From CAWDDG01 sp963801065 (GTDB taxonomy: Bacteria > Actinomycetota > Actinomycetes > Jiangellales > Jiangellaceae): a stretch of DNA of 64,000 nt. The translations under genes and the position numbers were made by a program. This document shows, in pieces, positions 1 through 8,526 of this stretch. The stretch is taken from the NCBI GenBank assembly GCA_963801065.1, contig CAWDDG010000002.1:133563-197562 (forward strand), written 5' to 3'. Position 1 is the first letter of the stretch. Every line of letters begins with the position of its first letter. Below the pieces are notes generated by a model. The model was given only the letters and a program-made list of their open reading frames with translations, made no database searches and was not told the origin of the DNA.

Positions 1-304
1 CGAGCCGGGTCATGACCCCTGGCGTGCAGTAGAGCGGCACCCGCGGCCGCCGATCCGCCGCGAAGTATCGCACCCGGTAGAGGCCGTGCAGGTCTACACA
101 GTGGTCGGGGTGCTCGTGAGTGACAACGACCGCGTCGACGTCGCCATCCGGGCAGTGTGCGAGGAGCCGCGGCAGCGTCGCGTAACCGAGGTCGAGGACC
201 AGCCGGAAACCGTCGTGCTCCAGCAGGAATCCGCTCGCAGCGCGGCCCGCCTCCGGCCAGGCGCCGCAGCTGCCGAGAACGGTCAGGCGGCTCGCGTCAG
301 CCAC
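1..304 (-). CDS. MBL-fold metallohydrolase, 3' end cut by window edge
   Basis: N-terminal part (about 101 residues) of a metallo-beta-lactamase-fold hydrolase, read from the minus strand and running off the left edge. The reading frame starts with a GTG at 304 and shows an N-terminal strand (LTVLGSCGAWP) and the zinc-binding signature THEHPDH around residues 75-81. That is the HxHxDH motif of this superfamily, which includes ribonuclease Z, glyoxalase II and phosphodiesterase-like enzymes. The start overlaps the last codons of leuA by 8 bp, so the two genes are probably translationally coupled. The substrate cannot be told from this fragment. The fold assignment is firm, the specific function is not. 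Confidence 0.8.
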   Translation of the reverse strand, partial: MADASRLTVLGSCGAWPEAGRAASGFLLEHDGFRLVLDLGYATLPRLLAHCPDGDVDAVVVTHEHPDHCVDLHGLYRVRYFAADRRPRVPLYCTPGVMTRL

Positions 305-2042
305 CCGCCGACCGGTTCACGGCGCTGACCACGGCCCGTAGCGACGCGGTCAGGATGTTCGGGTCGATGCCCACACCCCAGTACACCTCGCCGCCGATCG
401 CGCACTCGACATACGCGGCGGCGGTCGCGTCGGTGCCCGACGACAGCGCGTGCTCGGCGTAGTCGAGGACACGCACGTCGTACCCCACGCTGGCCAATGC
501 ACTCACGAACGCGTCGATCGGCCCGTTGCCGACGCCGGTCAGGACGCGGTGCTCACCGTCGACGTAGACACCGACCTCGAGTGCGTCACGCTCGCCGGCC
601 GCCGCCGACGTGTGGACCGAGTTCAGCGCCAGCGGCGAGCTTCGGTCGAGGTACTCGGCGCGGAACAGCTCACCCATCCGGTTCGGCTCGATCTCGCCGC
701 CTTCGCCGTCGGTCACGGCCTGGATCACGCCCGAGAACTCGATCTGCAGGCGACGTGGCAGGTCGAGCTGGTGCTCCGCCTTCATCACGTACGCGACGCC
801 GCCCTTGCCCGACTGCGAGTTGACCCGAATCACGGCCTCGTAGCTCCGCCCGATGTCCTTCGGGTCGATCGGCAGGTACGGGACCTCCCACCGCACGTCC
901 TCGATCGCCGTACCTGCCTCCTTCGCTTCCCGCTCGAGGGCGTCGAAGCCCTTCTTGATCGCGTCCTGGTGGCTGCCGGAGAACGCCGTGAACACCAGGT
1001 CCCCGCCGTAGGGGTGCCGCTCACCGACCGGCAGTTGGTTGCAGTACTCGACCGCACGGCGGATCTCGTCGATGCCGGAGAAGTCGATGTGCGGGTCGAT
1101 GCCCTGGCTGAACAGGTTCATGCCCAGCGTGACGAGGCACACGTTGCCGGTGCGCTCGCCGTTGCCGAACAGGCAGCCCTCGACCCGGTCCGCCCCCGCA
1201 AGCAGTCCGAGTTCAGCGGCCGCCACGGCCGTACCGCGGTCGTTGTGCGGATGCAGCGACAGGACGAGCGACCGACGGCGAGACAGGTTGCGGTGCATCC
1301 ATTCGATCGAGTCGGCGTAGACGTTCGGCGTCGCCATCTCGACAGTCGCCGGCAGGTTGACGATCATCCTGCGGTCCGGTGACGGGTCGAGCACATCGAC
1401 GACCTTGTCGCAGATCTCCGCGGCGTACTCCAGCTCGGTGCCGGTGTAGGACTCCGGCGAGTACTCCCAGTAGATCTCGGTGTCGGGAGTGGTGGCGTGG
1501 GCGTACTTCTGCGCGAGCCGAGCCGCCGTGGTGGCGATGTCGGTGATGCCGTCCCGGTCGAGGCCGAAGACGACGCGACGCTGCAGGATCGAGGTCGAGT
1601 TGTAGAGATGGACGATCGCGCGGCGGGCTCCGCGCAGGCACTCGAATGTGCGCTCGATCAGGTGGTCGCGACACTGGACCAGCACCTGGATGACGACGTC
1701 GTCGGGGATCTGGTCGCCCTCGATGAGCTGACGGACGAAGTCGAAGTCGGTCTGGCTCGCTGACGGGAAGCCGACCTCGATCTCCTTGTAGCCCATGCTC
1801 ACCAGCAGGTCGAACATGCGCTTCTTGCGCTCCGGGCTCATCGGGTCGATCAGCGCCTGGTTGCCGTCGCGCAGGTCGACGGCGCACCACTGTGGGGCGG
1901 ACTCGATCCGGCGAGAGGGCCAGGCACGGTCGGGCAACTCGACCGCGAACTGCTCGTGGAAGGGGCGGTATCGGCGCAGTGGCATCCCGGACGGCCTCTG
2001 CACCGGCGGCCATGGACGTACTGCGGTCACGATCTCGGACAT
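297..2042 (-). CDS. leuA: 2-isopropylmalate synthase
   Basis: Catalyses condensation of acetyl-CoA with 2-ketoisovalerate to 2-isopropylmalate, the first committed step of leucine synthesis, in the cytoplasm. The 581-residue length fits the type found in Mycobacterium and Corynebacterium. Visible features are the substrate/metal motif DLRDGNQAL near residue 56, the HPHNDRGTA metal-ligand motif near 265, the GNGERTGN loop near 296, and a C-terminal regulatory (leucine-binding LeuA dimer) domain from about residue 430. The ATG start at 2042 has a GAGGAG ribosome-binding site. It is preceded by a leader with a leucine-codon peptide (see 2043-2172), and its stop overlaps the start of the downstream MBL-fold gene. 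Identification is very secure. Confidence 0.97.
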   Translation of the reverse strand: MSEIVTAVRPWPPVQRPSGMPLRRYRPFHEQFAVELPDRAWPSRRIESAPQWCAVDLRDGNQALIDPMSPERKKRMFDLLVSMGYKEIEVGFPSASQTDFDFVRQLIEGDQIPDDVVIQVLVQCRDHLIERTFECLRGARRAIVHLYNSTSILQRRVVFGLDRDGITDIATTAARLAQKYAHATTPDTEIYWEYSPESYTGTELEYAAEICDKVVDVLDPSPDRRMIVNLPATVEMATPNVYADSIEWMHRNLSRRRSLVLSLHPHNDRGTAVAAAELGLLAGADRVEGCLFGNGERTGNVCLVTLGMNLFSQGIDPHIDFSGIDEIRRAVEYCNQLPVGERHPYGGDLVFTAFSGSHQDAIKKGFDALEREAKEAGTAIEDVRWEVPYLPIDPKDIGRSYEAVIRVNSQSGKGGVAYVMKAEHQLDLPRRLQIEFSGVIQAVTDGEGGEIEPNRMGELFRAEYLDRSSPLALNSVHTSAAAGERDALEVGVYVDGEHRVLTGVGNGPIDAFVSALASVGYDVRVLDYAEHALSSGTDATAAAYVECAIGGEVYWGVGIDPNILTASLRAVVSAVNRSAGG

Positions 2043-2172
2043 CGTTGGTGGCTCCTCGGCACTCGCCTGGCGCGACCGGCAGCGCGCATCCCCGCGGCGA
2101 GGGAGCCGGTCTAGCTGGCCCCGCCGCGGCGGGTAAGAAGGAGGCCGAAGCGCCGCACGAGTCGAGAGCCTA
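2043..2172 (-). promoter_or_regulatory. leuA promoter and leucine attenuation leader
   Basis: The -10 box TAGGCT lies at 2167-2172. The transcript then carries the leader peptide (2111-2158) whose end contains the perfect palindrome CCCGCCGCGGCGGG (2120-2133). Downstream, two mutually exclusive pairings are possible. ACCGGC (2105-2110) can pair with GCCGGT (2075-2080). Alternatively GGCTCCCTCGCC (2096-2107) can pair with GGCGAG (2062-2067) plus GGAGCC (2050-2055). The second pairing would bury the leuA ribosome-binding site GAGGAG (2051-2056). The layout fits leucine-dependent attenuation or translational control of leuA. The pairings are seen in the sequence; the mechanism is inferred. No convincing -35 box was found. 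Confidence 0.65.
2111..2158 (-). CDS. leuL: leucine leader peptide upstream of leuA
   Basis: A 15-codon ORF beginning with GTG at 2158 and ending in TAG at 2111. It would encode VRRFGLLLTRRGGAS, with three consecutive leucine codons (CTC CTT CTT); CTT is rare in such GC-rich DNA. A TANNNT -10 box (TAGGCT) ends 8 nt before the GTG and there is no Shine-Dalgarno, so the transcript is probably leaderless. Leucine-rich leader peptides controlling leuA by attenuation are known in Actinobacteria. The exact peptide here is read directly from the sequence. Ribosome stalling at the leucine codons is inferred. Confidence 0.75.
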   Translation of the reverse strand: MRRFGLLLTRRGGAS

Positions 2173-2251
2173 GGCGATCACGCGCCGCGCCGCCTGCCGG
2201 CTCTCACCATGCGAGATGATCAACTGGTGGATCGCAGCCTCGCGACCGGCT

Positions 2252-3184
2252 TCAGAAGCCCAACCTGCGCAGTTGCTTCGGATCGCGCTGCCAGTCCTTG
2301 GCGACCTTGACATGCAGATCCAGGAACACCTGGGTACCGAGCAGCCGCTCGATCTGCCCGCGGGCCCGGGTCCCGACGTTGCGCAGCCGAGAGCCGCCGC
2401 GACCGATCACGATGGCCTTCTGGCTCTCGCGTTCGACATAGACGTTCACATGGATGTCCAGCAGAGGCCGGTCGGCGGGCCGATCCTCGCGTGGAAGCAT
2501 CTCGTCGACGACGACGGCGATCGAGTGCGGGAGCTCGTTCTGGACGCCCTCGAGCGCCGCCTCCCGGACCAGCTCGGCGATCAGCGTCTCCTCGGGCTCG
2601 TCGGTCAGGTCGCCGGCCGGATAGAGCGGCGGGCCCTCGGGCATCTGCGCGAGCAACAGGTCCGCCAGCACGTCGAGCTGCGCACCGGTGGTCGCGGATA
2701 CCGGCACGACCTCGGCCCAGTCGATGCCGAGCTCCGTGCCCAACATGCTCGCCTCGGTGAGCTGGACGGCCATTTGATCCGGTGACGCGAGGTCGGACTT
2801 CGTCACCACGGCGATCTTCGGGGTACGACGGACCTTGGCGATCTCGGTCGCGATGAACCGGTCACCGGGACCGACCTTCTGGTCGGCAGGGAGGCAGAAG
2901 CCGATCACGTCGACCTCGGCCCATGTCGTTCGGACGACGTCGTTGAGTCGCTCACCCAGGAGGGTACGCGGACGGTGCAGGCCGGGCGTGTCGACGAGCA
3001 CGAGCTGGCCGTCGTCGCGGTGGACGATCCCGCGGATCGCGTGACGGGTCGTCTGAGGCTTACTCGAGGTGATCGCGACCTTCTCACCGACGAGTGCGTT
3101 GGTCAGTGTGGACTTTCCCGAGTTGGGCCGGCCGACGAAGCACGCGAACCCGGATCGGTAGGGACGGTCGGTTGGCGTCGTCAC
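2252..3184 (-). CDS. era: GTPase Era, ribosome maturation
   Basis: Small GTPase that binds 16S rRNA and helps 30S subunit maturation. The G1 motif GRPNSGKST, switch region TTRHAIRGI, G3 motif DTPG and G4 motif TKSD appear in order, followed by the C-terminal KH RNA-binding domain with IGRGGSRLR and ending RLGF. The start chosen is the GTG at 3184 (VTTPTDRPYRSG), giving about 310 residues, the usual Era size. An upstream in-frame ATG at 3250 would add a non-conserved arginine-rich extension. A purine-rich AGGATGGGA lies upstream of 3184. In related genomes era sits beside the cdd-like gene; here three accessory genes separate them. Confidence 0.95.
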   Translation of the reverse strand: MTTPTDRPYRSGFACFVGRPNSGKSTLTNALVGEKVAITSSKPQTTRHAIRGIVHRDDGQLVLVDTPGLHRPRTLLGERLNDVVRTTWAEVDVIGFCLPADQKVGPGDRFIATEIAKVRRTPKIAVVTKSDLASPDQMAVQLTEASMLGTELGIDWAEVVPVSATTGAQLDVLADLLLAQMPEGPPLYPAGDLTDEPEETLIAELVREAALEGVQNELPHSIAVVVDEMLPREDRPADRPLLDIHVNVYVERESQKAIVIGRGGSRLRNVGTRARGQIERLLGTQVFLDLHVKVAKDWQRDPKQLRRLGF

Positions 3185-3599
3185 GGTGACGAGTGTCCCA
3201 TCCTGCCACCGTGGCACTCGCCGTGGTGGATGGCGCGACGCTGGCGGCACTTGTCGAGGGTGCCGACGCGACCGCCGCCCGGCACGCGGCCCAGGCCGCT
3301 CTCCGCACCGTCATGGAGCCATGAGCGGAGCGACTGCTGACCCGCGTACAACGTGTCGGCCACTCGACCTGTTACAGGGCGGTTCATCTGCCACGCCGGG
3401 CCCACCAGTCCAGACACTCCGTGAGACAGACCACCGTGCGTGGACCCGGTCAGGACCCTCGGTGGTCTCGGGCGCTGCTGATGAGCTCGCTCCCTCCCGG
3501 GCCTGCTCTCGCTCGAGGTACAGCGCAGCATCGCTGGATGGCTCCTCCGGAGATGCTTGGGTACGGCGTGCAGGCACCCGTTGACGAGAGGAGCAGGGT

Positions 3600-4199
3600 G
3601 TGTCCGATCTGAAAGAGGAGCTGCATCGCAAGCTGCAGGCCGGCAGGGCCGGGCTGCTGTCCAAGCTTGAGGGCTTGAGCGAATACGACCTGCGCCGACC
3701 CATGACACCGACCGGCACCAACCTGCTCGGCCTCGTCAAGCACCTGGCCGGCGTGGAGTACGGGTACCTCGGCGCTTCGTTCAAGCGGCCGTCGCCGGAG
3801 ACCCTGTCGTGGATCGAGGACGGCTCGATCTGGGAGAGCGCCGACATGTGGGCGACGCCCGGTGAGTCCAGTGAATACCTGATCGGACTCTACGAGCGCG
3901 CCTGCGCGCACGGCGACCAGACCATCGCGGATCTCGACCTGCAGGCCCCCGGCTGGGTGGCCCACTGGTCGGAGGGCAGGCGCGACACGACCTTGGGTGT
4001 CCTGCTCATTCGGATGGTCGCCGAGACTGCTCAGCACGCCGGCCATGCAGATATCGTCCGCGAGCTCATCGACGGGCGCGCGGGTCCTGATCATGACGCG
4101 ATCGGCGACCAGGCCTGGTGGCGGGAGTACGTCGCCGCGATCCAGGCCGCGGCGGACTCATTCGCGACAGGCGCTCACGCCGGCAAGTCAACCAGCTAG
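3600..4199 (+). CDS. DinB/DUF664 family protein
   Basis: 199-residue protein of the DinB-like / DUF664 four-helix-bundle superfamily. Conserved sites visible are KHLAGVEYGYLG near residue 40 and the metal-binding helix TAQHAGHADIVRELIDG near residue 144. Members are metal-binding proteins related to thiol-dependent S-transferases (mycothiol- or bacillithiol-linked), but most have no assigned reaction and none can be given here. The GTG start has a strong GAGAGGAG site 5-6 nt upstream. The 275 bp before it (3325-3599) hold no convincing gene. It belongs to a small accessory cluster inserted between era and the cdd-like gene. Confidence 0.85.
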   Translation: MSDLKEELHRKLQAGRAGLLSKLEGLSEYDLRRPMTPTGTNLLGLVKHLAGVEYGYLGASFKRPSPETLSWIEDGSIWESADMWATPGESSEYLIGLYERACAHGDQTIADLDLQAPGWVAHWSEGRRDTTLGVLLIRMVAETAQHAGHADIVRELIDGRAGPDHDAIGDQAWWREYVAAIQAAADSFATGAHAGKSTS

Positions 4200-4234
4200 C
4201 CGCGGACGCGCATCACCACTGGACCCGAAAGCCC

Positions 4235-4852
4235 TCACTCGACCTCGGCGGTCCCGTACTCGGGGCGCCCGGCGTTCCGGTAGACCTGGATCGTCACACC
4301 CTTCGGCGTGGTCCGCGACTCGACCAGCTCGAGCGCCGTGTCCAGGCCCTTGGCCGCGAACAGCCGCGTGCCGTCGCCCACGATGACGGGGAAGACGACC
4401 AGGTTGAGCTCGTCGACCAGGTCGTTGTCCAGCAGCCAGCGCACCAGCGTGCCGCTGCCGTGCACTTGCAGGTCCCGCCCCGGCTGCGCCTTCAGCTCGC
4501 GCACCGCCGCGGCGACCTCGCCGGAGAGCACGGTCGTGTTCGCCCACTGCGGGTCCTTGAGCGTCGTGGACGCCACGTACTTGGGCAGCGTGTTGAGCCC
4601 GACCGCGACCGGGTTGTCGCCCGGATCGGCCATCTTCCCCCACGAGCCAGCGAAGATCTCGTACGTCCGCCGGCCGAGAAGGAACGCATCGACCCGCCGG
4701 AACGTCTCGTCCATGAACTGCCCGGTCTCGTCGTCGAAGTGCGGCACCAGCCAGCCGCCGCGCTCGAACCCGCCGGTGCGGTCCTCTTCCGGCCCGCCTG
4801 GCCCCTGCATCACTCCGTCGACCGATACGAACGTGGTCACTGTCAGCTTCAT
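4235..4852 (-). CDS. Dihydrofolate reductase family protein (RibD C-terminal domain)
   Basis: About 205 residues with the RibD-C/dihydrofolate-reductase fold: N-terminal strand KLTVTTFVSVDGVMQGPGG, the LLGRRTYEIFAGSW segment, the VHGSGTLVRWLLDNDLVDEL nucleotide-binding region near residue 130, and VFPVIVGDGTRLF. These stand-alone proteins are presumed NAD(P)H-dependent reductases of unknown substrate and are common in actinobacteria. The second ATG (4852) is preferred over 4861 because the GGAAGG site is correctly spaced only for it. The gene converges on the DinB gene, leaving 35 bp between stops. Confidence 0.88.
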   Translation of the reverse strand: MKLTVTTFVSVDGVMQGPGGPEEDRTGGFERGGWLVPHFDDETGQFMDETFRRVDAFLLGRRTYEIFAGSWGKMADPGDNPVAVGLNTLPKYVASTTLKDPQWANTTVLSGEVAAAVRELKAQPGRDLQVHGSGTLVRWLLDNDLVDELNLVVFPVIVGDGTRLFAAKGLDTALELVESRTTPKGVTIQVYRNAGRPEYGTAEVE

Positions 4853-4998
4853 GGTCGCCATCCTTCCGTGCGTACGGTGTCTGTGGGTCAGACCGGCCGG
4901 GCGCGCGGAACTGATCGGTCACAGGTCGCGGATGCGTGTCAGGTACTGATCGTAGGCTGACGGCTGTCGCTGGTGCGCTGGCCTTGGCACAGACTCAT

Positions 4999-5220
4999 CT
5001 ATCCGGCCGAGCGCTGATCGTCCTGCTTGAGGGTATGTGCGACCAGCGCATTTGCGTGTCCATGGCCGAGCCCGTACTCGGTCTTGAGCCACGCCACGAG
5101 TTCCATATGTTTAGTCAGGCTCGAAGATCGAATCAAGGCTTGCCACTCAGTGATTGGCCGGCCGTACTTGGCCTCGATTGAAGGAAAGTACGAAGCGGGG
5201 CCCTTTACGCCTTCAGCCAT
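4999..5220 (-). CDS. DUF4287 domain-containing protein
   Basis: Short protein of 73 residues (start at the second ATG, which has GGGAG 6 nt upstream). It carries the DUF4287 pattern: an N-terminal IEAKYGRPITEWQALI helix, a lysine/histidine central segment and the C-terminal GLGHGHANALVAHTLK motif. The family has no established activity and is widespread as a single small domain in soil bacteria. It lies 36 bp upstream of the cdd-like gene on the other side of its stop, in the accessory cluster between era and the cdd-like gene. Confidence 0.8.
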   Translation of the reverse strand: MAEGVKGPASYFPSIEAKYGRPITEWQALIRSSSLTKHMELVAWLKTEYGLGHGHANALVAHTLKQDDQRSAG

Positions 5221-5256
5221 GCCCATCTCCCGATTGCGTCGTAGGCAGCGTGACCG

Positions 5257-5619
5257 TCAGCCGATCATGGTCCTGAACACGGTACCGCTCGGGTCGGCCA
5301 TGATCACCGGCGTGCCCTCGCCGCCGACGTCGCGAACTGCCGCCAGGCCGGCCGGATCCTGCTCGCCCGACGCGAGCCCACCGGGACTCGACGCCGTCAC
5401 GACCGCTCCAGCTTCGAGACCAGCAGCGCCGCTGGACACCGCCATCGCCACGGCAACCTCGAGCGCCGACAGCCGAAGCGACGGGAGCGTCACCGTGGCC
5501 GCCGAGTAGGTGCGTCCGTCCGAGTCGCGGACCGCTGCCCCCTCGGCGGCGCCCGTGCGGGCCCGTGCGGCGCGTGCCAGCGTGATGATCTTTGCGTCTT
5601 CCGGATCCAGCTCGGTCAC
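5257..5619 (-). CDS. Cytidine deaminase-like protein lacking zinc ligands
   Basis: 120-residue protein of the cytidine-deaminase fold that is found next to hemolysin/ybeY/phoH in many actinobacteria and is often labelled cytidine deaminase. The helix that normally carries the C/H-A-E zinc and proton-shuttle motif reads LSALEVAVAMAVSSGA, with neither the zinc ligand nor the catalytic glutamate in its usual context. No PCxxC motif follows. It is therefore unlikely to be an active deaminase; a structural or regulatory role is possible but unproven. Its start overlaps the stop of the upstream CBS gene (ATGA), so the two are co-translated. Confidence 0.8.
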   Translation of the reverse strand: MTELDPEDAKIITLARAARARTGAAEGAAVRDSDGRTYSAATVTLPSLRLSALEVAVAMAVSSGAAGLEAGAVVTASSPGGLASGEQDPAGLAAVRDVGGEGTPVIMADPSGTVFRTMIG

Positions 5620-6920
5620 CCGTTCTCCCGCCGTCGGTTGACCGTCTCGACACGTTCCGCCCTGCTCGCGACGATCGTGGCGACCTGGTTGCGCCGTCCG
5701 GCCGGACCCTCCGCCACCAGCCGGAGCCCGCCCACCTCGACCTCGGCGCCTGGTATGGGAACGCGGCCCAGTTGCTTGGCCATCAGGCCGCCCACGCTGT
5801 CGACGTCGTCGTCGGAGAGCTCGATGCCGAACAGCTCACCCAGGTCGTCGACGTGCAGCCGTGAGCTCACCCGAACGGAGCCGTCGTCGAGGCGCTGGAC
5901 CGTCACGTCCTCCGTGTCGTACTCATCGGTGATCTCGCCCACGATCTCCTCGAGCACGTCCTCGATGGTGACGACCCCGGCAGTGCCGCCGTACTCGTCG
6001 ACGACGATTGCGACGTGCGTTCGCTGCGCCTGCATCTCCCGGAGGAGGTCGTCGACCGGCTTGGAGTCGGGGACGTAGAACGCCGGCCGGAGCACCGACT
6101 CGACCCGCTCGACCGACTCGGCGTCGCGGTTGTCGTACAGCCGCCGCGCGATGTCCTTGAGGTAGGCGATGCCGACGACGTCGTCCAGCCCGCCCGAGCC
6201 GACGACGGGGATCCGGCTGAAGCCGCTCCGCAGCGCAAGCGACTGAAACTGGCGGAGCGTCTTGTTGCTCTCGATGAACACGACGTCGGTGCGCGGGACC
6301 ATGACCTCTCGGACGATGGTGTCACCGAGCTCGAACACCGAGTGGATCATCTGCCGCTCGCCGGACTCGATCACGCGCCCGGCCTCGGCCAGGTCGACGA
6401 GCTCGCGCAGCTCGGCCTCGCTCGCGAACGGCCCCTCGCGGAAGCCCGTTCCCGGCGTGAGCGCGTTGCCGAGCAGGATGAGAAGCCGTGGCAACGGGCC
6501 GAGGACCCGGGTGATGGTCAGCAGGGGTCGCGCCGTGACCAGAGCCACCTGCTCTGCGTGCTGCCGCCCCAGCGTTCGCGGCGCGACGCCGATGACGACG
6601 AAGGACACGACGAGCATCGCGCCGGCCGCCACGAGCACGGCCAGCCACTGCTCGTCGAATGCGTCGAGGCAGATCACCGTCACCAGCACGACCGCCGTGA
6701 TCTCGGCCGCGAGTCGAAGTAGCAGAGCGGTGCTGAGGACGACCGCCGGATCGTCCACCAGCCGACGCACCCATTGCGCACCCCGGCGACCGCTCGCGAC
6801 CAGACCGTCTGCCCGCGACCTCGAGAATGCCGTCAACGCGGCATCGGCCATCGCCAGCAGGCCCGCCACGATGACCAGGACAGCGGCGACGATGAGCATC
6901 GATATCGCGCCGGATGTCAC
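5616..6920 (-). CDS. Hemolysin C/CNNM family membrane protein with CBS pair
   Basis: 434-residue integral membrane protein. Residues 1-190 form the DUF21 (CNNM) transmembrane domain, starting with a long hydrophobic segment at 5-25. Two CBS domains follow at roughly 205-335 (REVMVPRTDVVFIE, then PVDDLLREMQ and VDEYGGTAGVVTIEDVLEEIVGEI), then a C-terminal CorC_HlyC transporter-associated domain. Homologues act in magnesium/cobalt efflux or ion homeostasis; the name hemolysin is historical. It sits in the conserved operon phoH-ybeY-this gene-cdd-like and overlaps both neighbours by 4 bp. Confidence 0.92.
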   Translation of the reverse strand: MTSGAISMLIVAAVLVIVAGLLAMADAALTAFSRSRADGLVASGRRGAQWVRRLVDDPAVVLSTALLLRLAAEITAVVLVTVICLDAFDEQWLAVLVAAGAMLVVSFVVIGVAPRTLGRQHAEQVALVTARPLLTITRVLGPLPRLLILLGNALTPGTGFREGPFASEAELRELVDLAEAGRVIESGERQMIHSVFELGDTIVREVMVPRTDVVFIESNKTLRQFQSLALRSGFSRIPVVGSGGLDDVVGIAYLKDIARRLYDNRDAESVERVESVLRPAFYVPDSKPVDDLLREMQAQRTHVAIVVDEYGGTAGVVTIEDVLEEIVGEITDEYDTEDVTVQRLDDGSVRVSSRLHVDDLGELFGIELSDDDVDSVGGLMAKQLGRVPIPGAEVEVGGLRLVAEGPAGRRNQVATIVASRAERVETVNRRRENG

Positions 6921-7381
6921 CGGCGAGCCCTCCTCCCGGCCCGCCAGTCGTCGAGCAGCTGCTTCTGCAACCCGAACATCGCCCGCTCCTCGGCCGGCTC
7001 GGCGTGGTCGTAGCCGAGAAGATGGAGGATCCCGTGGGTCGTCAGCAGGTGGAGCTCGTCCTCCAGCGAGTGCCCGGCGGCGCGGGCCTGTTGCTTCGCG
7101 ACGTCGGGGCAGAGCACGACGTCGCCGAGCAGCCCCGGCTCGGGCTCCTCGTCGTCGGGCGTCGGGCGCAGCTCATCCATCGGGAACGAAAGGACGTCGG
7201 TGGGTCCGGGTTCGTCCATCCACTGGACGTGGAGCTGCTCCATGGTCTGGGGATCGACCAGCAGGACGGCCAGGTCCGCCTGCGGGTGGATCCGCATCTG
7301 GTCGAGCACGAACCTGCACAGGTCGGAGAGGGCCTTCTCGTCGAGCTCGGTCGTGGTCTCGTTGTTGACCTCGATGGTCAC
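6917..7381 (-). CDS. ybeY: Endoribonuclease YbeY, rRNA maturation
   Basis: 154-residue zinc-dependent endoribonuclease involved in 16S rRNA 3'-end processing and 70S quality control. The diagnostic metal motif HGILHLLGYDH is near residue 116, and the upstream LSFPMDE segment and GDVVLCPDVA are also conserved. Start and stop overlap the neighbouring phoH and CBS genes (ATGA junctions), giving a tightly coupled operon order that is standard in actinobacteria. Confidence 0.96.
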   Translation of the reverse strand: MTIEVNNETTTELDEKALSDLCRFVLDQMRIHPQADLAVLLVDPQTMEQLHVQWMDEPGPTDVLSFPMDELRPTPDDEEPEPGLLGDVVLCPDVAKQQARAAGHSLEDELHLLTTHGILHLLGYDHAEPAEERAMFGLQKQLLDDWRAGRRARR

Positions 7382-8436
7382 GAGCGGCCCCCGGAGGCCC
7401 GGCGGCGCTCACCACGATGCGGGCCGCGGCCGCCAGCCGGAGGGCGTCCGGCGCTCTGCTCAGCGTCGTAACGCGAGTAAGCATCGACGATCTTGCCGAC
7501 CAGCCGGTGCCGTACCACGTCGTGACTGGACAGCCAGCAGAAATGGACGTCGTCGAGGCCGTCCAGGATGCCTTCGACGATCTTGAGGCCGCTGTCTGTG
7601 CCGTTCGGCAGGTCGATCTGGGTGACGTCGCCAGTGACCACCATCTTGGAACCGAAGCCCAGCCGGGTCAGGAACATCTTCATCTGTTCCGGCGAGGTGT
7701 TCTGTGCCTCGTCGAGGATGACGAATGCGTCGTTGAGGGTGCGGCCACGCATGTAGGCGAGCGGCGCGACCTCGATCGTGCCTTCGGTCATGAGTCGCGG
7801 GATCGTGGCTGGGTCCATCATGTCGTGCAAGGCGTCGTACAGCGGACGCAGGTACGGGTCGATCTTCTCGGACAGCGTGCCCGGCAGGAAGCCGAGGCGC
7901 TCGCCCGCCTCGACCGCCGGACGGGTCAGCAGGATGCGGGTGACCTGCTTGGCCTGCAGCGCCTGGACCGCCTTGGCGACGGCGAGGTAGGTCTTGCCGG
8001 TACCAGCCGGGCCGATCGAGAACACGATCGTGTGCTTGTCGATGGCATCGACGTAGCGCTTCTGGTTCAGCGTCTTGGCCCGGATCGTGCGCCCGCGGTT
8101 GGACAGGATGTTGGCGGTCAGCACGTCGGCCGGACGTTCCGTGGTGCGCGCGCGGAGCATCGCGACGGTTCGTTCGACGGCCTCCGGTGTCAGGCCCTGG
8201 CCGGTGCGGACGACGGCGACCATCTCGTCCAGGGCGCGCTCGGCCTCCGCGATGACGCCGGGCTCGCCCGACATGGTGATCTCGTTGCCGCGGACGAGCA
8301 TGTCGACCGTGGGGTAGGACTCCTCGACGACGCGGAGCAACTCGTCACCCGAGCCGAGCAGGCTCACCATCGGCACGCTCGATGGGACGACGATCCTGTG
8401 CTGGGCCCGCTGGGTGGCCCCTTGTGTCTCGGCCAT
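7378..8436 (-). CDS. phoH: PhoH family ATPase
   Basis: 352-residue PhoH-like P-loop protein, possibly an RNA-remodelling ATPase working with YbeY. An N-terminal nucleic-acid-binding region (residues 15-75) is followed by the Walker A motif GPAGTGKTYLA near residue 143 and the Walker B/DEAQN motif near 240. The C-terminal 25 residues are low-complexity and arginine/glycine rich. It is first in the overlapping phoH-ybeY-CBS-cdd operon and follows the HIT gene by 90 bp. The function in actinobacteria is inferred from family and context. Confidence 0.95.
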   Translation of the reverse strand: MAETQGATQRAQHRIVVPSSVPMVSLLGSGDELLRVVEESYPTVDMLVRGNEITMSGEPGVIAEAERALDEMVAVVRTGQGLTPEAVERTVAMLRARTTERPADVLTANILSNRGRTIRAKTLNQKRYVDAIDKHTIVFSIGPAGTGKTYLAVAKAVQALQAKQVTRILLTRPAVEAGERLGFLPGTLSEKIDPYLRPLYDALHDMMDPATIPRLMTEGTIEVAPLAYMRGRTLNDAFVILDEAQNTSPEQMKMFLTRLGFGSKMVVTGDVTQIDLPNGTDSGLKIVEGILDGLDDVHFCWLSSHDVVRHRLVGKIVDAYSRYDAEQSAGRPPAGGRGPHRGERRRASGGRS

Positions 8437-8526
8437 GGTCGGCCTGGCGGCCTGTTCGCGCCTGCTTCCGGTCTCGGTTACGTGACGCGCCCATGCTACC
8501 GGCCGACTTCGCGGAGGTCCCTTTTG

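Noticed and set aside
2178..2210. 10-codon ATG ORF (MVRAGRRRGA) upstream of leuA
   Set aside because: It lies upstream of the inferred -10 box and transcription start, and has no leucine codons.
3211..3324. 38-codon plus-strand frame starting GTG GCA CTC after era
   Set aside because: Plausible codon use but too short, no ribosome-binding site and no recognised family; could be a gene remnant.
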